Shown here piece after piece: positions 1-11,545 of a stretch of 64,000 nt of DNA; positions within the stretch are counted from its first letter, which is position 1; each line of letters begins with the position of its first letter. Source of the DNA: Coenobita brevimanus (lineage: Eukaryota > Arthropoda > Malacostraca > Decapoda > Coenobitidae); assembly GCA_032717465.1 (NCBI GenBank), contig CM064697.1, positions 4,610,001 to 4,674,000 on the forward strand. The letters run 5' to 3'. The notes below the pieces were generated by a model. It was not told the DNA's origin, made no database searches, and saw only the letters and a program-made list of their open reading frames with translations. The translations under genes and the position numbers were made by a program.

Positions 1-110
1 TCACATGGTGTATTTCCTCCACCATGACCAGCCACTTACCCTCCCACCCCGTCCTGCTTGTCACCGCTCACCCCACCCAGTCCTGAAAAACCCAAATCAG
101 TATTTAAAAA

Positions 111-113
<3 letters not shown>

Positions 114-186
<73 letters not shown>
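114..186. repeat. (TA)n microsatellite, about 36 units
   Basis: An uninterrupted TA run between unique-looking flanks. The apparent Tyr-Ile reading frames across it are an artefact. Confidence 0.98.
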
Positions 187-189
<3 letters not shown>

Positions 190-199
190 GCTTTCAGGC

Positions 200-1000
200 A
201 GGACCTGAATCTGTACTTACTGACCTACATCAACTTGGCGGACCTGGAGTGACCTGAAAAGACTTAAATTGCCTGAAAACTCTAAACTGATAAACTTGGG
301 TCTGAACATGACTGAAATTAATAAATTACTTGAATGGATCCAGACTGACTAACTGATCTGACTGATTCTCTATGAATTACAAGGCCCTGAATACCCCTAC
401 TTGAACTTTAATAAATTTGAGAGCCTGCATGGGTGTAAGGAACTTGACTGGATTGCAGCAAGCTAAAGGGAACTAACTGGAAATGAATGAACCTAATTAG
501 CTCTGAATTGCCCTAAACTGACCCGAAATGGCCAGAGTGCATGTGATGGGCCTGACTGGGCCTGAAGTGCTTGAATGGATCTAACTGGACCTAAATCTTC
601 TTGAACGATCCTGTACTGATTGGAGGGAGAGCTGTAATGTAGGGGACATAGGGAACTTCGTAGTACCCTTTTCTTATCAATTTAATTTGCATATTACACC
701 GTATCAGTGTATTGTATGTTACCTAGACCTATATAATTTTGATACCGACATAGTTTGCATCAGTGATATACATGAGGATACTAAGATGCAGTGTGCACAA
801 TAAATCCCTGAGGGAATTATGTTACCAAATCTCCAGAGCCATTTAGAGTATGACCCTGAGTCTGACTGGATGCGAATGAGGTGAACGCGCATTTACTGCT
901 CAGAATGAACTTAACTGGACATAAATGGTCCTGAACTGATCATAATAGACCAAATTTGACTTAACTGGACCTTAATTTACAAAAATGAACCTTAAATGCT
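200..1000. repeat. Degenerate CCTGAACTGG-like short-period repeat tract
   Basis: From about 200 to 630, and again about 897-1,000, the + strand is rich in variants of a 10-12-base word close to CCTGAACTGG or ACTGGACCTGAA (for example at 241-260, 480-500, 540-620 and 915-975). The units are too diverged for a clean period. The intervening 640-895 shows little of it. No coding frame of note crosses it. Confidence 0.5.
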
Positions 1001-1580
1001 GCGACAAAGTGTGTATATGGCTAATATAACGTAAAGGCTGAAGTGTCTTCAACTATGCAGTGGACTGACATATTTTCCATCAGGGTTACACAGAAAAATT
1101 TCGATGGCTGTTGTTCTGACGGTTATGCCAGCATGACGCAGATGTACACACGCTTGCTATTCCTGGTGTTGTGGTAATGGTGCCGCATCGCATGTGCTGG
1201 TGAAAACGACTGAGGACTGATTCTTGTAAGTTATAGTGCCGAAATTTTTGCATGGAGCGGCCCAAGTATGGTTCACTGCAGTGGGCGATACCTCTGTTAA
1301 TATATACTGTACCTACTTTTAATATACATTTTCTTGCCTGGTTTATAGAGTCTGCCTACCGGATGTGGTGGATAATGAGGTAATGGTGGTGGTAATGATG
1401 ATGATAATGATGATGATGATGATGACTTTATTCCAAGTTTACCGGGGATAGTCAATATTTGTTACAGCAGTAGAGAAAACCGTGCAGACACTAATGTCAT
1501 TACCGTTCCAAAGAAAATTACGTGTAAACCTTTGGTAATAATGGGAAATCATTTTCCTGCGGAGTGATAACGCACATTTT
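1000..1580. other. No gene seen; (ATG)n patch at 1,381-1,425
   Basis: Mixed-composition sequence with only short reading frames. A GAT/ATG-rich patch near 1,390-1,425 is followed by ttccaagtttaccgggg, which could be the tail of an old short interspersed element, but I could not define its other end. Confidence 0.4.
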
Positions 1581-1581
1581 G

Positions 1582-1585
<4 letters not shown>

Positions 1586-1648
<63 letters not shown>
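1586..1648. repeat. (GT)n microsatellite
   Basis: A perfect GT run of 63 bases. Downstream (1,750-1,960) the + strand becomes C-rich polypyrimidine, a weaker version of the 3.9-5.3 kb tract. Confidence 0.98.
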
Positions 1649-1651
<3 letters not shown>

Positions 1652-2254
1652 TTGGTTGCCAACGCTGTCTTTGTTTCACCTTCATTCACAGTTCCGATTT
1701 CGCGTTTCGCCAAAGTCTTCCAAGCGACATCCACAACAATGTTTAGTGTTTAGTGCCCCACCCCCACCTCATCCCACCCCTCCCACTCTCACATCCCTCC
1801 TCCTTTCTGTTCCCCCGTCCTTTCTTTTCCATTCCTTCATCGTCCACCCATCCCTTCCTCCCTTCCACCCCCTCCCCATTTATCGCCCTACCCCTCACTC
1901 ACCTTCCCATCCTCCTCCTCTCCCCCCCCTCCTCCTCCTCTTCCTCCTGCTCTGTAAAACCCACCTCACAGCAATGTAACATTCCTCATGACAGCTCAGT
2001 CTCGAATGGCTAAAGCAAACACAAGGTCACTCACCACTCTAGCGTCAAACCAGGCTTCCTTATCCTGTTCTTTCCAAACCAAGCCTCTTGTGTAATTAAA
2101 CATTTTATTACTGTATTAATTTACAAGGTTTATTTAAGGGGAGAGTATTATTGTATGCACTGTGAACAGAAATATTAAAGATAGTTCTTAGCGAAATGGT
2201 TGTCATTGTTGTATGATAGTGGAATCTTAGGTGTCTGCATGCGAGCTTAGTTAT

Positions 2255-2257
<3 letters not shown>

Positions 2258-2305
<48 letters not shown>
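2258..2305. repeat. (CA)n microsatellite
   Basis: A perfect CA run of about 48 bases. The flanks (1,980-2,585) hold no recognisable gene. Confidence 0.98.
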
Positions 2306-2308
<3 letters not shown>

Positions 2309-2581
2309 TGTAACCAAGTACAAACACATGCATAATTAAAAGCACGCGTTTTATCTGCGATCACCGAACTTGGGGATTTCATTACAGCTAACCCATGATT
2401 AAACTGAGGAAAATCACACGCACCCAACACTGCGATTACGAATTCTTATTTAGTTCGTGCTGCTTTCAGATGCATTTATCCAGCTTCGAGGTGACTTTTA
2501 AACCAGACGGGTAATATACAGCTTTCTTTATCTCCATCTCCTGAGCGGAATAAAATAGTATGGTGGCGGCAAGAAGAGCCA

Positions 2582-2585
<4 letters not shown>

Positions 2586-2621
<36 letters not shown>
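2586..2621. repeat. (GA)n microsatellite
   Basis: A perfect GA run of 36 bases. Sequence from 2,622 to 3,100 shows no supported gene. Confidence 0.97.
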
Positions 2622-2624
<3 letters not shown>

Positions 2625-3113
2625 CGTATGTGTGCCATGTGACTGTTCCAGGATCCACACTTTCGCATCAGGGGTCGTATTCTGAGTGATGTTGAAGATT
2701 TCGTAACACCTCTTTCATCTCGATTTATTCTGCACGCTACGAGTACACCTCATTATCCTCTTTTAAGTTAATGATGCAAACTGTGTCGATATATACAGCA
2801 CACAGGAAGATATTATACTGCAATATTCATAATAAAATCGCTGAGGAACAGGTGGTACGAAACCTTCCCTCACCCAGCACTACCACCATCACACTGACCA
2901 CCACGCATGCACAATCATGCGCTACCAATACGTCACAAACCAATAGGGAAGCCTTCATGCTGTGGCACTGATATGGCCGCGCAACTCCCCTGTCTGCTAG
3001 TACAACGCATCCCACAACTCTCTCCCTGTACCTCGAAAGGAGGAGGGTGGACTCCAGAAAATGGGTACCTTCAGCCTGCAGTTCACTAGCTCCATGGATT
3101 TGGGGTTGCAACC

Positions 3114-3187
3114 ACCACCACCATTACTACTACTGCTACTACTACTACTACTACTGATGCTACTATTACAACTACTACTGCCACTTC
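3114..3187. repeat. (CTA/CCA)n trinucleotide tract
   Basis: ACC and CTA triplets run together, producing a spurious poly-Leu frame. It is followed by a T-rich stretch at 3,220-3,246. Confidence 0.9.
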
Positions 3188-3478
3188 TACGAATCAGTAA
3201 TGTTAAAATGCATTCACCTCTTTTTTTTTTTTTTCTTTTTTTTTTTCCGTGGGTGTTACATAGATATACCTCAATGAAGGTTTTATCACATGTTTCGGTT
3301 TTTCAGTGCAACTTTGATCACGTTTCAGTTTTTTTCAGTGGTCAATAGTAGTATTTTCTAGAACCCAATTAAAGATGGTGTCTTGTCGAGAACTGGCACA
3401 AGTCAGATAGGTTGATTTCTTTATGTAATTTTTAAGGGCAGATGATTTTTTGTGCACAGATCAGGCTGAGTGATGGGA

Positions 3479-3480
<2 letters not shown>

Positions 3481-3527
<47 letters not shown>
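3481..3527. repeat. (GT)n microsatellite
   Basis: A perfect GT run of 47 bases in gene-free sequence. Confidence 0.98.
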
Positions 3528-3528
<1 letters not shown>

Positions 3529-3879
3529 ACCTAGTGATATTGATCATGGTGTTAAAGGTTGAGGCAGGACGCACTGACAAGACAACGTGCTTTTTAGATT
3601 ATTTATTATAATCCCCACACCACGATAGCACCACATGATGTTGTTGAATTCAGACACAGATTTAAGGAGAAAGAAGTAGAAACAGTCTCCGTCAATATTT
3701 TCAAAATAGTGACGTCTTTTTTTCTTTTTGCTTTTTTTCTTCCTTGCCACCTCCAGACGATTATATGCAGTGGAGGTGCTGAGGGCTATTTGTGGCTTCC
3801 ATGTCATTATTTAAGGTATTGTGGTCTGTGGGATTCTTTTGTTTACCAGGATAGCTCACTTATTCACACATGCCTTCTG

Positions 3880-5330
3880 CTTCCTTCCTCCTTTTATTCT
3901 TCCCTTCCCTTCCCTCTTTTCTTTTTTCCTCATTCTTCCCCTATTCTTGCTACATCCGCCTTCTTGTTTCTTTTCTTTAATCTTCCCTTCCCTTGCTCCG
4001 TACTTTTTTCATCGTTCTCCGTCTTCCCCCATCCTTTCTTCATATTCGGTCCTACCTTCCTTTGTTCTCTCGTTTCCTTTTCCTAACCTTCCTTCTTTTT
4101 TAATTACTTCTCCTTCTTTCTTCCCTTCACTCTTTCTTCCCATTTTCTTAATGTCCATTCCCTAACTTTCCTTCATCATTACTTCCTTTTTTTCCTTCTT
4201 TTCCTTCTTCCAACATATTTTTATTCATTCCATTAGTCTCTTTCCCTTCCTTCCTTCCTGCCTCCCTCCCTCCCTCTTGCCTTTTCCATTTCTTTCTTCC
4301 TTCCCCACCCTTCTTTCAATCCATCTTCGTCCTTATTCCTTTGCTTTTCCCATCTTTCCTTCCAGTTTTCTCTCTTCTGCTGTTCCTTTCTTACTTTTCC
4401 GCCCATCCTTAATCCCGTCCTTTCTCTCCCGGCTTCTCATCCTTCATTCCTTACTGTTTACTTTCCACCTCTCTCCCCCTTTCTTTTCCCTTCCTGTCTT
4501 CCATCTTTTTTCTGTCCCATTTCTCATCCTTCTCCCATTAGTCTGTGCTTTCTCATTTTGTTCTTCACTTTCTCCCTCTCTCTCTTCCTCCTTTCGTCTC
4601 TCTCTTGCATTCTTCTCTGTTTGTTTTATCTTTATTTCATTTCTCTCCCACCTTCCCTGAGTGCTCATACACTTCTCTTTCATTTTTTTCTCTTTCCGTT
4701 TCTTTCCCTCCCCCTGTGACCTGTCCTTCTTACCTTTCTTTTCTCCCTCTTGCTTTCTTTTTTTCCCTCCATCTTTCCCTCTCCTCCTTACCTCCTTCCT
4801 TCTTCAGCTATCTTCTCTCTCTCTCTCTCTCTCTCTCTCCCCTCCTGCCTGACTTTCCCACCTTGTCTTTCAGTTCCTTTCCCTTTCCTACCCTTTTCCC
4901 CTTTCCTACCTCCCTCTTTCCTTCCACCCTTTCTACTTCCTCCTTCCTTTCTTTCTCACCTTCCTCCAGCTTCCTTTCTATTTTTCCCTTCTTTTCTTCC
5001 CTCTTTCTTTCTTTCCCAATCATCTTTCCTTCCTTTCCCATCATCCATCCTGCTATCTTTCCTTTTTCTCTTTCCTCCTTTCTTTCTTCTCTTCCTCTCA
5101 CCCTCCCTGCCCTTCCTTCTTCCATCCTTTCTGATATTCTATCCTGCTTCCTATCTTTCCTCTTTCCCTTTCCTCCTTTTTTTTTCTCTCCCTCCCTCCC
5201 TCCCTCCTTCCCTCCCTCCCTCCCTCCCTCCCTCCCTGCCCTTCCATCCTTTCTGATATTCCATCTTGCATCCTTTCCTCATGCCCTTTCCTCCTTCCTT
5301 CCTTCCACTCCGTCCCTGCTTTCCAGTGTG
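3880..5330. repeat. 1.4-kb polypyrimidine (C/T) tract
   Basis: The + strand is almost entirely C and T for about 1.4 kb, mostly as irregular CCTT/TTCC words. A perfect (CT)n lies at about 4,813-4,840 and (CCCT)n-like runs at about 5,190-5,237. Long Ser/Phe/Pro/Leu frames across it, and Glu/Arg/Lys frames on the other strand, reflect composition only. The polypurine complement has the strand asymmetry associated with triplex (H-DNA) formation. Confidence 0.95.
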
Positions 5331-5435
5331 CCTACCCGGGAAACTCCCTTTAATGCCAGATCAGTCTGTGGGCAGCCCTGACTCACTCCTTAACGATTAA
5401 ACAGTCACGTTCCTCAGTGCTTTTAGGTGGGGGTA

Positions 5436-5960
5436 GCTTGTGGTGGTGGGGTGGGGTGGCTCACCATCCACTCACCCGATGTAGAGATACAGCCATGAGC
5501 AATAGGTCGACGACACTTCCCTGCTCGCTTAGGCAAGGGAAGACGTTCATGAAGTACTTTCATGTGATATCAGTATGAAGCACACAGCAAGAGAGTGTGG
5601 CAAGGAGGGATCATTCATCTGATGGGAGAGAAAAACATGGAAGGCAGGACACATTTGTGGCAGAAGATTATCAGGAAAATTTTGCTCATGACCGTACCTT
5701 CAGTGACAGTGAATAGTTTCCCATAACAGGAAACCATTTGCAACATTTAGGGGCAACCACATAACCACATAGACGCCTGGTGGTTTGGGGGTTAAGCTGT
5801 TCAAACATATGATCAGGTTTGCAACTGAGGATTGGTTGGGGTTTATTGTTCATATAATGTTGCTCAGGGATGTGCCTGGTCACCCTCACTTTAAACGTCG
5901 GGATTAAATAGCTTAGCCCCGGATCCCTATGCGCCTTACAGAACAACAAAGGACAAGATG
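5436..5960 (+). mobile_element. Interspersed repeat family G, copy 1 (SINE-like)
   Basis: It shares blocks with five other places in the window: GGCTCACCATCCACTC near the start, CAGGAAACCATTT in the middle, GGTTGGGGTTTATTG and TGCTCAGGGATG further on, and TAGCCCCGGATCCC at the end. It runs into an (ATT)n tail at about 5,967-6,057. No coding frame is conserved between copies. It is probably a short non-autonomous element; I did not find clear pol III boxes. Confidence 0.7.
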
Positions 5961-5966
5961 TTGCAA

Positions 5967-6057
5967 TATTATTATTATTATTATTATCATTAATTATTAT
6001 GATTATTATTATCATTATCATCATCGTTATTATTACTATCATCATTATTATTATTTT
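5967..6057. repeat. Imperfect (ATT)n tract
   Basis: ATT/ATC triplets at the 3' end of family G copy 1 and directly before copy 2. It is probably the expanded tail of the element. Confidence 0.9.
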
Positions 6058-6059
6058 TG

Positions 6060-6570
6060 TGGTAGGTGGGGGCGCTCACCATCCACTCGCTCAATGTACA
6101 GTAGTGCTGCTCTCGGGTGTCCGCCCTTTCCTCTCCATCCTGCTTTCCTTCCATTCTCTTCTGTCTTTCTTATCTTCATTCTTTCCTTGTCCTTCTGCCT
6201 ACGGGTGACTTTACACTCCTTCCTCTGTCTTTCCTTCATTTTTTCCACTTCCTTCAGCCTGTGGGTGACTCTACACTGAGTGACAAGCCAAATGGTTTCC
6301 TGTGCACCAAGAAACCATTTTCTACGCTGAGTGGTAACCATATAACCAAATTTTGGCGCCTGGTGTTTTAGTGGGTAATTATTGCGCTCCAATCGGATTG
6401 AGCCGGTGAAGGTTTATATCTAAGGGGTGGTTGGGGTTGATTGCTCATGTAATGCCACTCAGGGATGAGTGAGGCTGGTCACTCTCATCTTAAATGTCGG
6501 GACCAACTGCCTAGCCCCGGGCTCCTACGCTTCTCATGGGGCAATGTAGGATTGGATGATGGATGGATGG
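6060..6570 (+). mobile_element. Interspersed repeat family G, copy 2 (best preserved)
   Basis: The blocks run in order: GCTCACCATCCACTCGCTC, a pyrimidine-rich section, ACACTGAGTGACAAGCCAAA, AAGAAACCATTTTC, GATTGAGCCGGTGAAGG, GGTTGGGGTTGATTGC, then CTAGCCCCGGGCTCCTACGC and a GATGGATGG tail running into (ATT)n at 6,571-6,610. It is about 510 bp without coding content and lies head to tail with copy 1. Confidence 0.72.
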
Positions 6571-6611
<41 letters not shown>

Positions 6612-6626
6612 TACTACTACTACTAC
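6571..6626. repeat. (ATT)n-(CTA)n tail
   Basis: A perfect ATT run followed by CTA triplets at the 3' end of family G copy 2. From 6,627 to 7,055 nothing further is seen. Confidence 0.93.
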
Positions 6627-7055
6627 ATCTATGGCCACAGCTGGCGCCGCCTGCGTGCACGAGATAATGTATGAGAGTAAAATGGACATACTTTTTTGTT
6701 TTTCTCTGAGAAAGCTAAATTCTTGACACATATTACCACCTGTCGTACGGCGCTCATCTTCACAATGCGCACTACTTCCGCTCTCTCCCACCATCCACCA
6801 CCATCCCATCCCATCATGAGTACCCCTGTCATCCCAGCTCATCCCTTTTTCTGCCCCCTCCCTTCCCCTTCCCTTCTTGCCTCATGTATAGAAGCTTAAC
6901 CTGGCATAAAGTTAGCCACAAATCTGACACCATTTTTTTCAATATATTCTAATATGCAAAACATGGTGGGCGCTGCCTAAAATATCCTCCCCAACCATCC
7001 CATCCACTGACTTCGTGGCACGCTCGTTAACTCTGGTGCCATTCTGCTACAAAGT

Positions 7056-7141
7056 ATATTTATTATTATTATTATCATTATTATTATTATTATTATTATT
7101 GTAGTAGTAGTAGTAGTTTTAGTAGTAGTAGTGGTGGTGGT

Positions 7142-7176
<35 letters not shown>

Positions 7177-7188
7177 TAGTGGTAGTAC
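7056..7188. repeat. Compound trinucleotide tract ATT-GTA-GTG-GCA-GTA
   Basis: Successive blocks of ATT, GTA, GTG and GCA repeats, then GTA again. The Val/Ala frame across it is not a gene. Confidence 0.95.
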
Positions 7189-7286
7189 ACTTTGATGTTG
7201 ATCTTCCTGTTATTGTTGGTATGGAAATTTTTTTTGATGCAGATAAGACTGCTTCATATATTTACTGTTTTCCATTCTTACCATAC

Positions 7287-7288
<2 letters not shown>

Positions 7289-7370
<82 letters not shown>
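7289..7370. repeat. (TA)n microsatellite, about 41 units
   Basis: A perfect TA run. Confidence 0.98.
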
Positions 7371-7374
<4 letters not shown>

Positions 7375-8225
7375 CAGTTTCACCTGGTGTGACAAGAATT
7401 GAATAATGTAATTGACAGTTACTAGGCGGAAGCCAAAATTCTGCTTATGAGCGATCACCTAATACCGTTTGGTGGAAAGTATAGTTTTCTATGGATCCAT
7501 CAAATACTTCATCAATGATTAATATTTTCTCTACATTATATTATCATATGAAAGGGCCCACTTATATTATGGGGAATGATGTTTGTTCACACAGTGTTAA
7601 AATTTTCAGGCAAGCGTAATCAGTAATTATAGCTTCCTACCGCAACAGTTCATCCATCTTGAAACTGACGTCTCAGTCTCATTTTCTGTACTCAAGAGGG
7701 GTGTCGTATAAGCCACCTTTTTACACACTGCAATGCAGCGGTCAGATATTATACTTTGCAATAAGCGATCACCAGTTTTATTACTCATGAAAATTGTTGA
7801 ATTATTGATGAAGAAATCTAAATGATCAGTTGGGGAAGGCGTGTAAGAAAAGGAATTGGGGTAGAAAATGCAGAAAATAAATAAAGCGAAAATGGAAGAG
7901 GATGTTTAAGGGAGGGGAGGGGGTGGAGAATTTCAGGTTGAGACTGCATGTGGCCCGCCTCGGTACCGGAGCCGCCCTGGGCGTAGGTAAGTTGGAGAAT
8001 TTTTCCTGGGCAGAGAGAGGAGTCTGGATTTCCCACCAGTCTCATCCCCCACCTCTCTTTCTCTCCCTCTCTCCGTATCCCTGTCTCTCCTTCCTCCCTC
8101 GTTAGTATTTTCTTTCACACACCAGAGAGCAGTTGAAGCTACCCGATATGCTAGGAAGGGAGGCGGAAGCATTTCTGACGTATCGGAATGGAAAAATCAA
8201 TCCGTATCTGACAACGGGTGAACGG
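7371..8225. other. No gene seen
   Basis: AT-rich to 7,860, then more G-rich with purine stretches. Only short, unconvincing frames. Confidence 0.5.
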
Positions 8226-8226
8226 A

Positions 8227-9055
8227 TGACGTCACAATACGTCATCAGCACTGCGTCATGGTGATGGGTCGCTCCGACCACTCCTCTCCTTACTTCCCTT
8301 TTATGCTGCATTTCCAGACCTGGTCATGTACGTATCCTAGATTTACTTCCCGCTGAGGAAGCAGAAGTAGTGTGGAAAGTCTGAAAGAATCATGTTTTAC
8401 AATGCTTATTTGCTTGGTGGGTGGGTGACTGACGTCATCAGTACTTTGTCGTCATCAAAACGTCACTGTTTACCAGAAACGTCATCACGAAAGTAATCTG
8501 CTGGGTAAATATACAAGTTCTTCTCGAACTTTGGCAGCCTTTATTATTAGTTACATGTATGACACGGTTATGTGTCTGGATTATTGTTTTCAGTCTGATG
8601 CACGAATTAATGTAATAGTGCATTCATTCTGCAGCGAAACCACCATTGACGTCACAATACTCGCCTCTTCCCAGAATCCATCACGACTTGGCACAAACCG
8701 CACCACAACGCTGAAAGTGAACATATGCATCCTGATTGGCAAGACAGTTTTTACTCGCATCTTAAGAAGCCTGGTATATGGGAGCAGCCTGTACATTCTT
8801 TCTTCTTGGAGCGCGCGCACACGGGGAGAAATTTATAACTAAAGCACTCCCAACGCTAGTTTTCCCTCATATTCGGCTCATTTTCACAGGATATGCTTAT
8901 TCCGTCATATTCCTCTACCAGTGTACACTACCATCGTGTTTTTTAAATGTAGTTTTTAAGGTGTTTTCATTGTTCGTGTTTTCAGTACGAGAATATATAT
9001 TGCAAAGTAAATATACACGGTGTTGCCAGGCGTGTTGCTGGTCATGGTGACGTCA
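8227..9055. promoter_or_regulatory. Cluster of four perfect CRE/ATF octamers
   Basis: The palindrome TGACGTCA occurs at 8227-8234, 8430-8437, 8647-8654 and 9048-9055. Single-change variants (CGTCATCA, ACGTCACT) lie at about 8,239, 8,451, 8,460 and 8,479. This octamer binds CREB/ATF-family bZIP proteins. The segment lacks microsatellites, unlike its surroundings. No exon could be tied to it, so regulatory function is inferred from motif density. Confidence 0.4.
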
Positions 9056-9715
9056 CTGAGGTTTGGTCTTCCAGTTTTTGCCGTGACCTTGTAAAGTTCG
9101 GAGTTAGTCTCGAGTAATTTATCTATTTGCGACTTCCACTGCTGCCTGTTTCATATGTTTTAAAAAAACATGTTTAATTTTGTTGTCGTGCACACTGAAG
9201 TTTACAGTAGATCGATACTGTGCAAATAATATCGTCTGTTGTTTGTCTAGGTATTCCAAATGCTTGTAAACCCTGTATAGATTAAGTTAACTAGTAGCTC
9301 CTGCTTTCTGCGTCATACTTTGAAGCAGTACATCCCGTTGTGGCTTCAACTGCTTTTTATTTTACCTGTAAAACCAGTCTAAGTATCACTGTTCCTCGAA
9401 ATATCACTGACCATGAAAAGAAGCAAATGAGCGAACGGGCATGGCGTAGGTGTTATTGTAATCAAGTAGGAAAATAATGCTGAAGCCTTCCGCCATTTTC
9501 TCCTTACTCATGAGTTTGGCTTCCGGGTAAAGATCATATTTGGATGTTATTTTATCTGTTAGCCTTTTCAACCCAGTAGAGTCTCTCTTAAGCTGAATAA
9601 AATCATCCGGCGTTTTCGAGAGTGGAATAGAAATAAGAGGTCGTTGAACTGAAGAGATTGCTGAAAATTGTTTCTTACCCCTTCAGTTTGACGATGTCTG
9701 CTAAGCTGAATGAAA

Positions 9716-9718
<3 letters not shown>
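9056..9718. other. No gene seen
   Basis: Non-repetitive, moderately AT-rich sequence without a supported frame, splice structure or repeat. Confidence 0.5.

Positions 9719-9769
<51 letters not shown>
9719..9769. repeat. (CT)n microsatellite
   Basis: A perfect CT run of 51 bases. Confidence 0.98.
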
Positions 9770-9772
<3 letters not shown>

Positions 9773-9959
9773 ATAGGTTTGTTGTTGGCCCCACCCTCTG
9801 TGCTGGCTGCGTCAACATAGTTGTCGTAACAAAAACTAGCACGTGTGTCAGTGGATAGGAGAGACCAGCTAGCCTTTACCTGTGTTACCTGCCCGTGTGG
9901 CTTTCATACCTGAGGAAGGGTAAGTAGATGGCAGACACGGACGGGTTCCATGAATTTTG

Positions 9960-10216
9960 CCTGCAAGACAATAGGTTTCCTATAACACAGGAAACCATTT
10001 TCTATGTTGGGTGGTAACAGAACCAGTGACGGCTGGTGGTGTATTGAGTTAAGGTGCTCCATCTGAATAAGACCCTTAGGGTTTTATACCTGAGGGATGG
10101 TTGGGGTTTATTGCTCATATATTGCCCTTCAGGTGCTGGGAAAGATGGTCACCATCACCTAAAATGTTGCGACAGTAAAGCCTAGCCCCGGGACTCCATG
10201 CTCCTGATGGGACAAA
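9960..10216 (+). mobile_element. Interspersed repeat family G, copy 3 (partial)
   Basis: Contains AACACAGGAAACCATTTTC, GATGGTTGGGGTTTATTGC and GCCTAGCCCCGGGACTCC in the same order as copies 1 and 2, and ends in a TA-rich tail. It lacks the first third of the family. Confidence 0.68.
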
Positions 10217-10269
10217 AATTATAGTATATATATGTATATAATATGTATATATTATGCGCGCGTATGCGC

Positions 10270-10272
<3 letters not shown>

Positions 10273-10314
<42 letters not shown>

Positions 10315-10326
10315 TGTGTGTGTGTG
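10273..10326. repeat. (TG)n microsatellite
   Basis: A TG run with one TTT interruption, preceded by alternating CG/TATG sequence. From 10,327 to 11,300 no gene is seen. Confidence 0.96.
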
Positions 10327-11302
10327 CTGAGGCAAAACGGTAAGTAAATGTACAGTACAAACAGCCGTGTGGGATTTTGTTAGAAGTGTACTTAGCGTAG
10401 TGATCGCCACCAACGTGCACATGGTCGAGAAGTTCATAGATCAGACTTAGATGTCTCCCTTTGATTACTTTTTGGAAATGTCCAATGCCTTTCTTGACTA
10501 AGAACGATGGTCACTGACAAGTTATGTTGATGCAGTAGTTTACAGTTGCTAAAACAGTAGACCGAGGGAACTGGCTCGGTCGAGTGGTTATAGCAAGGTC
10601 AGTGTAGAGAAGTCGGACATACTCAAGGTCAGTAGTACATCTTGACAGTGGACGCGGAGTTATAAATTAATAATGGTTATGTGCAGCTGACTTCCGTCAT
10701 TGATGATAAACAGCCTTATTTGCATCATTATTTGAGGTAAAAGCTGGCATTGTATAATGAGTTAACTTTGCCGTATACAGATCAAGTATTTTTACGCAGG
10801 GGACGTGCTATGCTTAGGCTAATGCGTCAAAAATTTTATTTGCTTTGCGCCATTAGCTTCAGTGTCCATGGCCTACCGTGACTTTATCATATTTTAACAG
10901 CTTTTTTTTTTTTGTGTGTGTGTGTGGGAGATGTGGAGTATCTTTCAAGTATCGAGTGGATGATACTGTTAAAAGAAAAAAGTGCAATTTTTTCTCATCC
11001 ATTTACCTTTTACATGGTTCTAAAGTTTATCCAGCTTCTTCGCTAGAGGACATCACTTGTCATGATTTCACTCCTTTGGGGAAAAAGTGGCTGTCCCCCA
11101 GTGTCAGTATAGGTTCTTAGGTATTACCATCACACCTGCCAACCTCTGTCATTTGTTGTGCCGCGCAGAACTGCACCACTTACAATTGCATGCTCACTTT
11201 TAATGAGATACTTTCTACTTTTACAAGTAGTTTAATATTACCCTTTATACCACTACTTTAAGACTTCACTTGACTACCTTACAACATAGTTTGGTGTTAA
11301 GT

Positions 11303-11545
11303 GGTGGCGACCATCATCCACTCACTTGATGCGGTGCTGTCTGCCTCATCCTTCACCTGTATCATTTTTTTTTTTTTTTTTTGTATCTGCCCTCCCCTCT
11401 TCCTATTTCTTCCATACTTCCAGTCATTTTTTGTTCTTCTTTCCTCTTCAGGAGACTCTACACTGAGTGACAAGCCTAATGGCTTCTTGTAACCCAGGAA
11501 ACCATTTACAGCGCTGGGTGGCAATCATATAACCAGATAACGGGG
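11303..11545 (+). mobile_element. Interspersed repeat family G, copy 4 (5' half)
   Basis: Starts GGCGACCATCATCCACTC, contains a T run and a pyrimidine section, then ACACTGAGTGACAAGCC and AGGAAACCATTTACAGCG, and stops before the CCCCGGG end of the family. Confidence 0.65.

Noticed and set aside
5..252. Tyr-Ile repeat proteins
   Set aside because: Translation of the (TA)n microsatellite; the same artefact occurs at 7,131-7,458.
4545..5381. 278-codon open frame rich in Ser, Phe, Pro and Leu
   Set aside because: It lies wholly within the polypyrimidine tract; the same region is open in several frames and on the opposite strand. No domain or codon signal.
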